A stretch of DNA of 64,000 bases from assembly GCF_014646355.1 (NCBI RefSeq), contig NZ_BMNH01000014.1, forward strand, positions 124,001-188,000, given 5' to 3'. Shown here piece by piece: positions 15,411 through 22,853 of this stretch. Under the pieces are notes generated by a model, which saw only the letters and a program-made list of their open reading frames with translations, did no database searches and was not told the DNA's origin. The position numbers and the translations under genes are program-made. The stretch's first letter is position 1, and each line of letters begins with the position of its first letter. This stretch comes from Nonomuraea cavernae. Its GTDB lineage: Bacteria; Actinomycetota; Actinomycetes; Streptosporangiales; Streptosporangiaceae.

Positions 15411-16222
15411 TGGTCTCGGGCTTCCTCGATCATCTCTAGAGACTGTCCGGGACGGTACGCCTCTGCTCGTAGTTTGTCATATCTATCCCAGATCAGCGCA
15501 ACGAAGTCGTGTTCAGCTGACACCTCGCCTCTACCAGCGGAGTCCACCGATACAGCCGTGGGGCTGTCCGGTAGCTCAGCGATGATGAAGCTGGACAGTA
15601 GGCCGGCAGTACACGGAGTGTCGAAGGGGACGACTTGCACCGTGATGTAGGGGTGGTCGGCAACGGCAAGGAGATGCTCCAGTTGCGCGGCCATGACGTG
15701 CGGACCCCCGACAGGGCGACGAAGCACCAGCTCGTCAATGAGGACCCACAGCGTGGGCGGTGCTTCGGTGTCGAGGATGAGCTGGCGGTGCATGCGAGCG
15801 CTGACGCCATCCTCAACCTCTCGATCTGAGTTCCCCGCGAGACCGCCTCGAAAGATGGCTCTGGCGTAGTCCTCGATCTGGAGCAAGCCGGGGATCAAGA
15901 GCGGATCCCAGCTTCTGAGAACGCGCGCCGAGGGCTCGATCTCGTCCGTCCATCGGAGGTACCAGCCTGGCCCGGACGGCGATGTGATGCCGCGACACAG
16001 GCGTGCGAAGCGGTCGCCTGTCCTGAACACCTGGTCACAGCCCGCGGCGAAATCCGGCTTCGGCTTCCGATCCCCCTTTTCGATATGTGCGACGAGCGAT
16101 GACGAGCAGTCCAGGCGCTTGCCAAGAGCTGACTGTGTCAGTTCGTGCTCCCGACGTGTTCGGGCTAGCTCTCTGCCGAAGCGCTGAACTGGTGTTAGAC
16201 GCGGATCAAGGTCGTTGCCCAT
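15392..16222 (-). CDS. XRE-family DNA-binding protein with DUF5753 (WhiJ-like)
   Basis: 276 residues. An N-terminal helix-turn-helix (about residues 12-65) reads VQRFGRELARTRREHELTQSALGKRLDCSSSLVAHIEKGDRKP. The rest is DUF5753, starting with WYLRWTDEIEPSARVLRSWDPLLIPGLLQIEDYARAIF, then DTEAPPTLWVLIDELVLRRPVGG, ITVQVVPFDT and DRYDKLRAEA near the end. ATG 16222 is preferred (AAGGA 5 bases upstream) over ATG 16228. It overlaps the DUF397 gene and is divergent from an ATP-binding protein gene across an AT-richer promoter region. The set matches the WhiJ/AbaA-type loci common in actinomycetes. Confidence 0.93.
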   Translation of the reverse strand: MGNDLDPRLTPVQRFGRELARTRREHELTQSALGKRLDCSSSLVAHIEKGDRKPKPDFAAGCDQVFRTGDRFARLCRGITSPSGPGWYLRWTDEIEPSARVLRSWDPLLIPGLLQIEDYARAIFRGGLAGNSDREVEDGVSARMHRQLILDTEAPPTLWVLIDELVLRRPVGGPHVMAAQLEHLLAVADHPYITVQVVPFDTPCTAGLLSSFIIAELPDSPTAVSVDSAGRGEVSAEHDFVALIWDRYDKLRAEAYRPGQSLEMIEEARDQWKLKT

Positions 16223-16251
16223 GACCATCCTTCACCTGTCTCCCCGACAAT

Positions 16252-16276
16252 TTGACGGGTCTTGACAAATGTTGAC
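16252..16276. promoter_or_regulatory. Three TTGAC direct repeats at 10-bp spacing
   Basis: TTGAC occurs at 16252, 16262 and 16272, exactly one helical turn apart, 30 bp upstream of the XRE start in the divergent intergenic region. The last two continue as TTGACA, a -35-like element. The helical phasing fits cooperative binding by a dimeric or oligomeric regulator, most simply the XRE protein itself. Confidence 0.55.
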
Positions 16277-16483
16277 AACAAGCCCCAATTGAAGGGCGGT
16301 TTTGGGACTCGATTGTGCGCTGATTTCTTCTGCAAGATAAGTCTTCACCTGGGCAGACTGAAAGTCAAAGATTTCCGCTCGATCTCTAATCGTGACAGGA
16401 AATGGACGGCGCAACGCTGCAGGCGGAAACTTGGTGACATGCCTAGAGCAGGAGAAAATCGACTTCCATAGAAAAGGATAAAA

Positions 16484-16984
16484 ATGCACGGAAAAGCTCC
16501 CTTGTTCGGTGAGATCGCGTCGGGAGTCGCGCAATCGGCGAAGGCCGCTGCGGTGGCGGAGCGTTCAGGCTCTGTCGGGCAGAGCATGGTGTGGCGGCTT
16601 CGGGATGACGCTCGTGCGGTCGGTGATGCCCGTGACCTCGTCCGGCGCGTGCTTCTGCTGGTCGGTCTGGGGCGGGATCTGGTGGACGACGCCGTGCTGA
16701 TGGTCAGTGAGCTGGTCACGAACGCGGTTCTGCACGGTGACGCGCCGTACGAACTGGTGATACGGGTCGATCCGGTCGAAGTGGTGTGCATGGTGGTCGA
16801 CGCGGGAGCTGTTCTCCCGGTGCGCCGGGGGACGGATGCTCAGGCCGAGCATGGGCGGGGGCTGCTGATCGTGGCGGAGTTGTCGGGTGGGCTCTACGGC
16901 TGCATTCCGCAGGGGTTCGCCACGTGTCCTGGGCTGGCGGGTAAGGCGATCTGGTTCGCGCTGCCTCGTACGGCGGGTCGGTGA
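16484..16984 (+). CDS. ATP-binding protein of the anti-sigma/HATPase_c_2 class
   Basis: 166 residues. It has a GHKL ATPase fold of the RsbW/SpoIIAB-like type: N-box SELVTNAVLHGDAPYELVIR (about residues 72-91), G1-like VDAG (105-108), and G2 EHGRGLLIVAELSG (122-135). The N-terminal 40 residues include a VWRLRDDARAVGDARDLVRRVL segment typical of these actinobacterial proteins. Family members act as Ser/Thr kinases or anti-sigma factors, and AbaA-associated loci often carry one. AAAGGA lies 6 bases before ATG 16484. The stop TGA shares a base with the next ATG, so the two genes are coupled. Confidence 0.88.
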   Translation: MHGKAPLFGEIASGVAQSAKAAAVAERSGSVGQSMVWRLRDDARAVGDARDLVRRVLLLVGLGRDLVDDAVLMVSELVTNAVLHGDAPYELVIRVDPVEVVCMVVDAGAVLPVRRGTDAQAEHGRGLLIVAELSGGLYGCIPQGFATCPGLAGKAIWFALPRTAGR

Positions 16985-17271
16985 TGAGCGGGGTACGAGA
17001 CCTGTTGGAGGAGTATCACGGCCTTCACGTGGCTCCTGTCCAGGAGGGACATGAACGGATCGCCTGGGCGACTCCCACTGCCCGGTGCGTCCGGGTCCGG
17101 GTGCGCGAGCACACCTGCAGCGGTTGCGCGCCCTGTTACGAGTTCTGTGTCGCAGGCGGGCTCGCGTTCATCCGGCGATCTGTCAAGGGCGTGATCCACG
17201 AGACGGTGTGGACCACGACAGCGGAGGCTGAGCGGGTCTGGGCGGCGATGCTCAGAGGCGAAGCCCGTTGA
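16984..17271 (+). CDS. Small Cys-rich hypothetical protein
   Basis: 95 residues, unrecognised. A central CSGCAPCYEFC cluster (four Cys in an 11-residue span) suggests metal binding or redox function; it is preceded by RCVRVRVREHT and followed by GLAFIRRSV. The C-terminal part TTAEAERVWAAMLRG is helical. The ATG overlaps the TGA of the ATP-binding gene by one base, so this is the second gene of a coupled pair in the WhiJ/AbaA-like locus. Its 5' portion (around HVAPVQEG) and 3' portion recur as a collapsed copy at 19041-19123. Confidence 0.75.
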   Translation: MSGVRDLLEEYHGLHVAPVQEGHERIAWATPTARCVRVRVREHTCSGCAPCYEFCVAGGLAFIRRSVKGVIHETVWTTTAEAERVWAAMLRGEAR

Positions 17272-17394
17272 GGTGAAAGCAGCCCTTCGGTGACTGGAAC
17301 TCACGATCTCTTGTAAGCGGGAGATGCGGGAGACCGCTGAGATTGGCGGATCAGGCCGGGCGGGATTGGTTCTGACCGGAAACTCGGGCGCCCG

Positions 17395-18999
17395 TCACAC
17401 GCGCAGGACGGTGACCTGGCGGCCGGAGGGTGTGGTCGTCTGTTCGAAGCCGCCTCGTTCCTGCCAGGGCGGGGCCTCGAGGCGGCGGTCGAAGATCACC
17501 AGTGCGCCGGTGGAGAGGGTGAGGCGGTCCAGGTAGCGGTCGAGCTGGGCGAGGCCGTCGGGTGCCGGGTCGTGCTCGCCTGCTCGCCAGACCTTCAGTT
17601 CCATGGCCTCGCGCTGCATCAGGCGTTCGCCGTCGGGGCTCGTGTAGGGCCAGCGGACGAGCACGTCCAGGCGTTTGGTACCGGCGGCGTACTCCCGGTC
17701 GAGGTAGCCTCCGCCGTTGACCAGCCGGTGCAGGAAGGCCATGAGGATGATCTGGCAGGCGGCCTCATGGTAGCCCTCCTGGCGGACCAGCACCTCGCCG
17801 TGCTCGCGCCAGAAGACGACGAACTCCTCCAGCAGGCGCGGCAGGTCGAACCGGCCGTCCGGCAGCACGAAGCTGCGCGGGTCGGCCATCACGTACTGTT
17901 CCGACGGGTCTCCGAGCACTCGCAGAATGACCTCCCGGTAGATCGGGTTCGCCACTTCGAGCGGGGGTTTCTGCTTGATCAGGCCCAGGTCGCGTGCGTA
18001 GGACAGGTCGTCGGAGAAGGCGGGGTCGATGTGGGGGAAGGTCCCGGCCACGACCGGCTCCATCACCCGCTTGACCCGCGGCTCGTGTAGCCGGGCCATC
18101 ACAGAGTCCAGATGTGTGGCACGCGTCCGGATCAACCGTTCCTTGGCGTCTTCCACCTGCCCGGCGGTGACGGCGCCGGTCACGCCCATCTCGAAGACGA
18201 CCTCATGGGCCAGAGCGTTGACCAGCCACGGCTGGCCCTGCGTCAGCTCGAACACCCGCTCCACCGCGTCCTTGGTGAACTCCTGGCCGGTCTGCTGAGT
18301 GTGCTGACCGTAGAGCTCGGCGATGTCGTCGGCGGTGAAGTCGCCCAGGCGTAGCGACTTGGCGACGATGTTGAACGGGCTGGCCGGATTCGACCTGCCG
18401 GGCTCGCCACCCGAGGCGACCTTGTAGTCACGCAGGTCGCGCAGCCCGCACAGCACCACGGATGCGGGGAACGGTTGGCCCTCATGCCGGGCGTTGTGGC
18501 CGTGGCGGAGCTGGCTGAGGATGCTGACCATGCTGTTGCCCTGCAGGGCGTCGATCTCGTCGAGGAGCAGCACCACGCGGCGCGGGCAGCGGCGGCACCA
18601 CTCGCTCAGCGCCGAACCGAACCGGGCGCCGGGCGTGACCTGCGGCCAGGAATCCGGCGGGAGCAGTTTCTTCGGCCATCCCGACCGCGCGGCGGCCTCG
18701 CGGAGGGAATCCAGCAGAAGCGACTCTGCGGCGGCGTAGTCGTCACCGGCCGACTTGGCGCGCTCGCAGGAGAACATCAGGGCGGCGATGTCGCCCTCGG
18801 CGGTCAGCTCGGACGCCAAGGTGCGCAGCATGGTGGTCTTGCCGGTCTGCCGGGGCGCGTGCAGCACGAAGTAGCGGTCCATCTCGATGAGCTCGCGCGC
18901 CTCGGGGAGCCGTTGCGTGGGAGGCAAGATGTAGTGGTGCTGTGGGCTGCACGGTCCGGTGGTATTGAAGTATTTCGCTCGGGGTTTCCGCACGGTCAC
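17395..18999 (-). CDS. AAA-family ATPase with C-terminal PD-(D/E)XK-like domain
   Basis: 534 residues. The N-terminus has YFNTTGPC-PQHHYILPP and Walker A APRQTGKTT (about residues 49-57), Walker B VVLLLDEIDAL (about 143-153) and a sensor-like VVLCGLRDLRDY, followed by winged-helix-like segments (LTQGQPWLVNALAHEVVFE). The last 110 residues have RLDVLVRWPY, then MELKVWR: a D...ExK pattern consistent with a PD-(D/E)XK nuclease fold. Such AAA-plus-nuclease proteins occur singly in accessory regions; roles in defence or mobile-element biology are suspected, but I know of no assay. GTG 18999 is the start (no strong ribosome site; AAGG is 12 bases away). A broken copy of the neighbouring Cys-rich gene lies just upstream. 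Confidence 0.8.
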   Translation of the reverse strand: MTVRKPRAKYFNTTGPCSPQHHYILPPTQRLPEARELIEMDRYFVLHAPRQTGKTTMLRTLASELTAEGDIAALMFSCERAKSAGDDYAAAESLLLDSLREAAARSGWPKKLLPPDSWPQVTPGARFGSALSEWCRRCPRRVVLLLDEIDALQGNSMVSILSQLRHGHNARHEGQPFPASVVLCGLRDLRDYKVASGGEPGRSNPASPFNIVAKSLRLGDFTADDIAELYGQHTQQTGQEFTKDAVERVFELTQGQPWLVNALAHEVVFEMGVTGAVTAGQVEDAKERLIRTRATHLDSVMARLHEPRVKRVMEPVVAGTFPHIDPAFSDDLSYARDLGLIKQKPPLEVANPIYREVILRVLGDPSEQYVMADPRSFVLPDGRFDLPRLLEEFVVFWREHGEVLVRQEGYHEAACQIILMAFLHRLVNGGGYLDREYAAGTKRLDVLVRWPYTSPDGERLMQREAMELKVWRAGEHDPAPDGLAQLDRYLDRLTLSTGALVIFDRRLEAPPWQERGGFEQTTTPSGRQVTVLRV

Positions 19000-19040
19000 A
19001 TTGTGTCATCACCTTGCCGCTGAATGTCTGGGACAATGGA

Positions 19041-19123
19041 TTCACATGGCTCCTGTCCAGGAGGGACGACAGCGGAGACTGAGTGGGTCCGGGCGGCGCT
19101 GCTCAGAGGTGTGGCCCAGTGAG
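19041..19123 (+). pseudogene. Internally deleted copy of the small Cys-rich gene
   Basis: 19041-19067 matches 17024-17050 at 26 of 27 bases, and the following 55 bp match the 3' end of the same gene (about 17215-17273) with scattered changes. About 165 bp between them, including the Cys cluster, are missing, with a short GAC microhomology at the junction. The join is out of frame relative to the parent, so it cannot make the parent protein. It lies on the far side of the AAA ATPase gene from the intact copy. Confidence 0.75.
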
Positions 19124-19133
19124 TTTCACACAG

Positions 19134-19490
19134 TCACCGCCCCAGAGCGGCGTCCGCTGAAGGGCCGGCCCAGCCCGTTTCGGTCCTCCAGATGATCGAG
19201 ACGTCGAAGAGCCGCTTGACGACCTTGACCGCCCACAGGTCTTGTGGCTCCTTCGGCAGCACCAGGAAGAGGCGGTCGATCTCCTGGGCGCTGGCCCATT
19301 CGGCTTCCAGGAGCTGAGGGGCCAGGGCGCGCAGCTCGGCGTAGGTGTCGGCATCCTGCATGGAGATCACGTAGAAGCCGAGTTCGTCCGCCCCCTTGCA
19401 CATGATGTCGGCGAAGTCGGTGTCCAACTGGGGTACGCGTTCGTTTCCGTACAGCTCGGCGGCGAGCATGTGCTTGAGCCGGGCGTGCAC
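19134..19490 (-). CDS. Hypothetical protein, possibly a remnant of a larger nuclease-like protein
   Basis: 118 residues from GTG 19490. It begins HARLKHMLAAELYG, then VPQLDTDFADIMCKGADELGFYVISMQDADTYAELRALAPQLLEAEW and ends WAVKVVKRLFDVSIIWRTETGW. The order LDTDFAD ... FY-I-M ... QLLEAEW is reminiscent of PD-(D/E)XK domains (D then ExK then a helix), but the expected E-x-K is replaced by V-I-S-M, so a nuclease would be inactive. There is no ribosome site and the region upstream is non-coding, so a 5' deletion is plausible. The family call is a guess from pattern. Confidence 0.4.
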   Translation of the reverse strand: MHARLKHMLAAELYGNERVPQLDTDFADIMCKGADELGFYVISMQDADTYAELRALAPQLLEAEWASAQEIDRLFLVLPKEPQDLWAVKVVKRLFDVSIIWRTETGWAGPSADAALGR

Positions 19491-19593
19491 AGCCTGCTTA
19501 CGGTCGGTACTCGCGCGCTGGGCCTGCCGCTACATGAGCAGGCCATTCACTAACCTCGGCCTCAACTCATGATCTTGGAACGGCCGTGACCCC

Positions 19594-19621
19594 GACCTTG
19601 AGGAGCTCGAACTTCAAGGTC
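19594..19621 (+). promoter_or_regulatory. MerR-type operator/promoter of the SDR gene
   Basis: GACCTTGA at 19594-19601 and TCAAGGTC at 19614-19621 form a perfect inverted repeat. It overlaps a promoter, TTGAGG at 19598, a 17-bp spacer, CATAAG at 19621. Dyads placed across the spacer are typical of MerR-family activator sites. The SDR ATG is only 9 bases after the -10, so the message is probably leaderless. No MerR gene is in the window. Confidence 0.6.
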
Positions 19622-19635
19622 ATAAGCTGTCGGCC

Positions 19636-20322
19636 ATGACTGAACGACCGACGGCGCTGGTCACCGGTGCTTCGCGAGGGGTGGGCGAGGCTATTGCCCG
19701 GGTGCTGGCGCCGACGCACCACCTCATTCTGGGCGGCCGGGACGAGCACGCGCTGAGCGAGCTGGCCGGTGAGTTTCCCGACGCGCGGCCCTGGCCGGTG
19801 GAGCTGACCGAGCTCTCCCCGGCCGATGTCGAGGGCGTCGAGCGGGTCGACGTGCTCGTGCACAGCGCCGGGATCAGCCCGCTCGGCCGGGTCGCCGAGC
19901 TGCCCGCCGACGCGTGGCGCGACGCGATGGAGCTCAACGTGATCGCCGTCGCCGAGCTCACCCGCCTGCTGCTGCCCGCGCTCCGGGCGGCCGGTGGCCA
20001 TGTGGTGTGCGTCAACTCCGGGGCGGGCCTGCGTGCCAACCCGGGCTGGGGGGCCTACGCGGCGACCAAGTTCGCGTTGCGGGCCTTCGCCGACGCGCTG
20101 CGCCAGGAAGAGCCGGCGCTGCGGGTGACGAGCGTCTACCCGGGGCGTGTCGACACCGACATGCAGCGCGCCGTGCGCGCGCAGGAGGGTGGCGCGTACG
20201 AGCCCGACCGCTACCTGCGGCCGGAGACCGTCGCCAGGGCCGTGCTGGCCGCGATCAACGCCGGCCCCGACGCCCAGCTGACCGAGCTGATGCTGCGCCC
20301 TCGCGGCGGCCCGGTCAACTGA
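19636..20322 (+). CDS. SDR-family oxidoreductase
   Basis: 228 residues. TGASRGVG (10-17), a GGRD turn (33-36, Arg suggesting NADPH use), HSAG at about 75-78, catalytic Ser near VCVNSGAG, and YAATK with Tyr and Lys are all present, then a YPGRVDTDM motif. It is the short, bacterial type with no C-terminal extension. No ribosome-binding site precedes ATG 19636 and the predicted -10 ends 9 bases before it, consistent with a leaderless transcript. Its position immediately before the hut genes probably reflects neighbourhood only; the MerR-type site indicates separate control. Substrate unknown. Confidence 0.9.
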   Translation: MTERPTALVTGASRGVGEAIARVLAPTHHLILGGRDEHALSELAGEFPDARPWPVELTELSPADVEGVERVDVLVHSAGISPLGRVAELPADAWRDAMELNVIAVAELTRLLLPALRAAGGHVVCVNSGAGLRANPGWGAYAATKFALRAFADALRQEEPALRVTSVYPGRVDTDMQRAVRAQEGGAYEPDRYLRPETVARAVLAAINAGPDAQLTELMLRPRGGPVN

Positions 20323-20326
20323 CGGC

Positions 20327-20342
20327 TGAATGGATTCATTCA
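20327..20342. promoter_or_regulatory. Putative hut operator upstream of the M20 hydrolase gene
   Basis: TGAATGGATTCATTCA matches the hutU site TGAATGTGTTCATTCA at 14 of 16 bases and keeps the perfect TGAATG-N4-CATTCA arms. It is followed by a -10-like TACAGT at 20344-20349 and the ATG at 20356, so a bound regulator would block this promoter. Confidence 0.7.
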
Positions 20343-20355
20343 CTACAGTGGGTCC

Positions 20356-21540
20356 ATGCTTGACGAACTCGCGCACATCGGGCGTGATCCCTCCACCAAC
20401 GGCTACGTCAGAGACGCCTGGTCGGCCGCCGACCTGGAGCTGCGCGAGTGGTTCCGGGGGGAGGCGGCGAAACGGGGGCTCGACCTGCGCGAGGACCGCA
20501 ACGGCAACCTCTGGGCCTGGTGGGGAGACCCGTCGCGCGAGCCCGGCGTGGTCACGGGCAGCCATCTCGACTCGGTACGGCAGGGCGGCGCGTTCGACGG
20601 CCCGCTCGGCGTGGTGTCCGCCTTCGCCGCCCTCGACCTGCTGTGGGAGCGTGGCGTCCCGCCGGGCAGGCCGCTGGGCGTCGCGTGCTTCACCGACGAG
20701 GAGGGCGCCCGGTTCGGCGTCCCCTGCGTGGGGTCGAGGCTGCTCACCGGCGTCCTCGACCCCGGCCGGGCGCTGGGCCTGACCGACGACGAGGGCGACA
20801 CGCTGGCCGACGTCCTCATCCGGACCGGTCGCGACCCGCGCGCGCTCGGGCGCGACGACGAGACCCTCGCCACCGTGGGCGCCTTCGTCGAGCTCCACGT
20901 CGAGCAGGGGCGCGGGCTCGACGCCCAGGGCAGCCCCGTCGGGGTGGCGGCCGCGATCTGGCCGCACGGCAGATGGCGGTTCGACTTCCGCGGCCGGGCC
21001 GACCACGCCGGCACCACCCGGCTGGAAGACCGCGACGACCCGATGCTGCCGTTCGCCCGGATGGTCCTGGCGGCCCGCGAGGCGGCGGCGCGGCGCGGTG
21101 TCGTGGCCACCGTCGGCAAGGTCCGGGTCTCGCCCGGCAACGCCAACGCCGTGCCCGGCCTGGTCTCGGCCTGGCTCGACGCGCGAGGGGCCGCCGAACG
21201 AGACGTCCTCGACCTGGTGACCGAGCTGGCCGAGCTGGCAGAGGGGGCGCAGGTGAGCGAGGAGTCCTGGACGCCGGTGGTCGACTTCGACGAGCCGCTG
21301 AGAGACCGGCTCGCCGATCTGATCGGCTCCACGAGCGAAGGCGGCGGGCCGGTGCCGATCCTGCCGACCGGAGCCGGGCACGACGCCGGGATCCTGGCCT
21401 CGGCGGGTGTGCCGAGCGCGATGGTGTTCGTACGCAACCCCACCGGCGTTTCCCATTCGCCGCACGAGCACGCCGAACGGGCGGACTGCGAGGCGGGAGT
21501 CGCCGCGCTCGCGACCGTGCTGGAGGACCTGTGCCGCTGA
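20356..21540 (+). CDS. M20-family amidohydrolase (allantoate amidohydrolase-like) in the hut pathway
   Basis: 394 residues. Metal-site motifs of the M20 / N-carbamoyl-amidohydrolase family are visible: GSHLDSV (His and Asp), FDGPLGV (bridging Asp), FTDEEGARFG (Glu-Glu), ELHVEQGRGL (His) and the C-terminal GVSHSPHEHA. The dimerisation domain lies around residues 190-300 with FRGRADHAGTT. Homologues are annotated as allantoate amidohydrolase, but here the gene is followed by hutF and hutI with overlap, and shares an operator with hutU. It therefore probably hydrolyses N-formylglutamate (or N-formiminoglutamate), taking the place of HutG. That functional reassignment is inference. The mRNA is near-leaderless. 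Confidence 0.88.
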   Translation: MLDELAHIGRDPSTNGYVRDAWSAADLELREWFRGEAAKRGLDLREDRNGNLWAWWGDPSREPGVVTGSHLDSVRQGGAFDGPLGVVSAFAALDLLWERGVPPGRPLGVACFTDEEGARFGVPCVGSRLLTGVLDPGRALGLTDDEGDTLADVLIRTGRDPRALGRDDETLATVGAFVELHVEQGRGLDAQGSPVGVAAAIWPHGRWRFDFRGRADHAGTTRLEDRDDPMLPFARMVLAAREAAARRGVVATVGKVRVSPGNANAVPGLVSAWLDARGAAERDVLDLVTELAELAEGAQVSEESWTPVVDFDEPLRDRLADLIGSTSEGGGPVPILPTGAGHDAGILASAGVPSAMVFVRNPTGVSHSPHEHAERADCEAGVAALATVLEDLCR

Positions 21541-22853
21541 CCTACTGGTGCGAGCAGGCGTGGCTGCCCGGCGGCGTCACCGAGGGCGTGCTCGTCGAGA
21601 TCGAGGGGACGCACGTCGTCCAGGTCCGGCAGGGGGAGCCCGGAGGGGCCGAACGGCTGGCCGGGCTCACCATCCCCGGTCTGGCCAACGCCCACTCGCA
21701 CGCGTTCCACCGGGCGTTGCGCGGAGCCACCCAGGCGGGCAGCGGCGACTTCTGGACCTGGCGGGAGCGGATGTACGAGGTGGCCGCCCGGCTCGACCCC
21801 GACGGCTACCTGGCGCTGGCCCGAGCCGTCTACGCCGAGATGGCCCTGGCCGGGGTGACCTGCGTGGGGGAGTTCCACTACCTGCACCACGGGCCGGGCG
21901 GGGTGCCGTACGACGACCCGAACACGATGGGGCACGCGCTCGTGCAGGCCGCGCGTGAGGCGGGGCTGCGGATCGCGCTGCTCGACGCCTGCTACCTGAC
22001 GGGCGGCATCGGCGTCCCGCTGGAGGGCCCGCAGACGCGCTTCGGCGACGGCGACGTCGGAGACTGGGCGGCCCGCGCCGAGATGCTGGCCGCCGCGTAC
22101 GAGGGGCGGCCCGACGTGGAGATCGGCGCGGCGGTCCACTCGGTGCGCGCGGTGCCGGCCGGGCAGATGCCGATGGTCGCGGAGTTCGCCCGCCGCCACG
22201 CCGCGCCGCTGCACGCGCACGTCTCCGAGCAGCGCGCCGAGAACACCGCCTGCGAGCACGCGTACGGGGCGACGCCCGTGCGGGTGCTGTACGAGAACGA
22301 CCTGCTCGGACCGCGTTCCACGGCCGTGCACGCCACCCACCTGAGCGACGCCGACATCGGCCTGCTCGGCCAGTCGGGCACCCACGTCTGCATGTGCCCC
22401 ACCACCGAGCGCGACCTGGCCGACGGCATCGGCCCGGCCAGGGCGTTGTACGACCAGGGGTCGCCGCTCACGCTGGGCTCCGACAGCCACGCGGTGATCG
22501 ACCTGTTCGAGGAGGCCCGCGCGGTCGAGCTGGACGAGCGGCTGGCCACCGAGCGGCGCGGCCACTGGCAGGCGGCCGAGCTGCTGACCGCCGCCACCGG
22601 CAGGGGCCACGCCTCCCTCGGCTTCCCCGACGCCGGGCAGCTCATGCCCGGCGCGTGGGCCGACCTGGTCTCCGTCCGCCTCGACTCGGTCCGTACGGCG
22701 GGCACGACCGGCCTGGAGGCCGTGGTGTTCGCGGCCACGGCGGCGGACGTGCACTCGGTGATCTCCGGCGGGCGCCGCGTGGTGACCGAGGGGCGGCACC
22801 GGCTGGGTGACATCGGCGCCCTGCTGGGTGAGGCGATCGGACGGGTGCGATGA
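21531..22853 (+). CDS. hutF: Formimidoylglutamate deiminase
   Basis: 440 residues of the amidohydrolase superfamily. It converts N-formimino-L-glutamate to N-formyl-L-glutamate and ammonia. Metal ligands are seen in NAHSHAFHRAL (HxH, about residues 56-65), HAHVSEQRAENTACEHAYG (third His and substrate residues), VHATHLS (fourth His) and LGSDSHAVIDLFEEAR (Asp). The GTG start at 21531 is inside the last 10 bases of the upstream gene, with GGAGG 4 bases before it. The 3' end forms the first unit of a 34-bp tandem repeat that reaches hutI. Presence of HutF identifies the two-step (formylglutamate) branch of histidine degradation. Confidence 0.94.
   Translation: MPLTYWCEQAWLPGGVTEGVLVEIEGTHVVQVRQGEPGGAERLAGLTIPGLANAHSHAFHRALRGATQAGSGDFWTWRERMYEVAARLDPDGYLALARAVYAEMALAGVTCVGEFHYLHHGPGGVPYDDPNTMGHALVQAAREAGLRIALLDACYLTGGIGVPLEGPQTRFGDGDVGDWAARAEMLAAAYEGRPDVEIGAAVHSVRAVPAGQMPMVAEFARRHAAPLHAHVSEQRAENTACEHAYGATPVRVLYENDLLGPRSTAVHATHLSDADIGLLGQSGTHVCMCPTTERDLADGIGPARALYDQGSPLTLGSDSHAVIDLFEEARAVELDERLATERRGHWQAAELLTAATGRGHASLGFPDAGQLMPGAWADLVSVRLDSVRTAGTTGLEAVVFAATAADVHSVISGGRRVVTEGRHRLGDIGALLGEAIGRVR

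Noticed and set aside
16262..16534. Short open frames on both strands in the region upstream of the ATP-binding protein
   Set aside because: They lack ribosome sites, have unusual codon use, and lie within an AT-richer divergent promoter region.
14879..19635. Prophage or integrative element
   Set aside because: No integrase, transposase, phage structural gene, terminal inverted repeats or att-like direct repeats were found, so only an accessory block of unknown origin can be claimed.
20448..22853. 801-codon frame that would fuse the M20 region with hutF
   Set aside because: The first 360 codons are a shifted frame of the M20 hydrolase gene; hutF has its own GTG and GGAGG at 21531.
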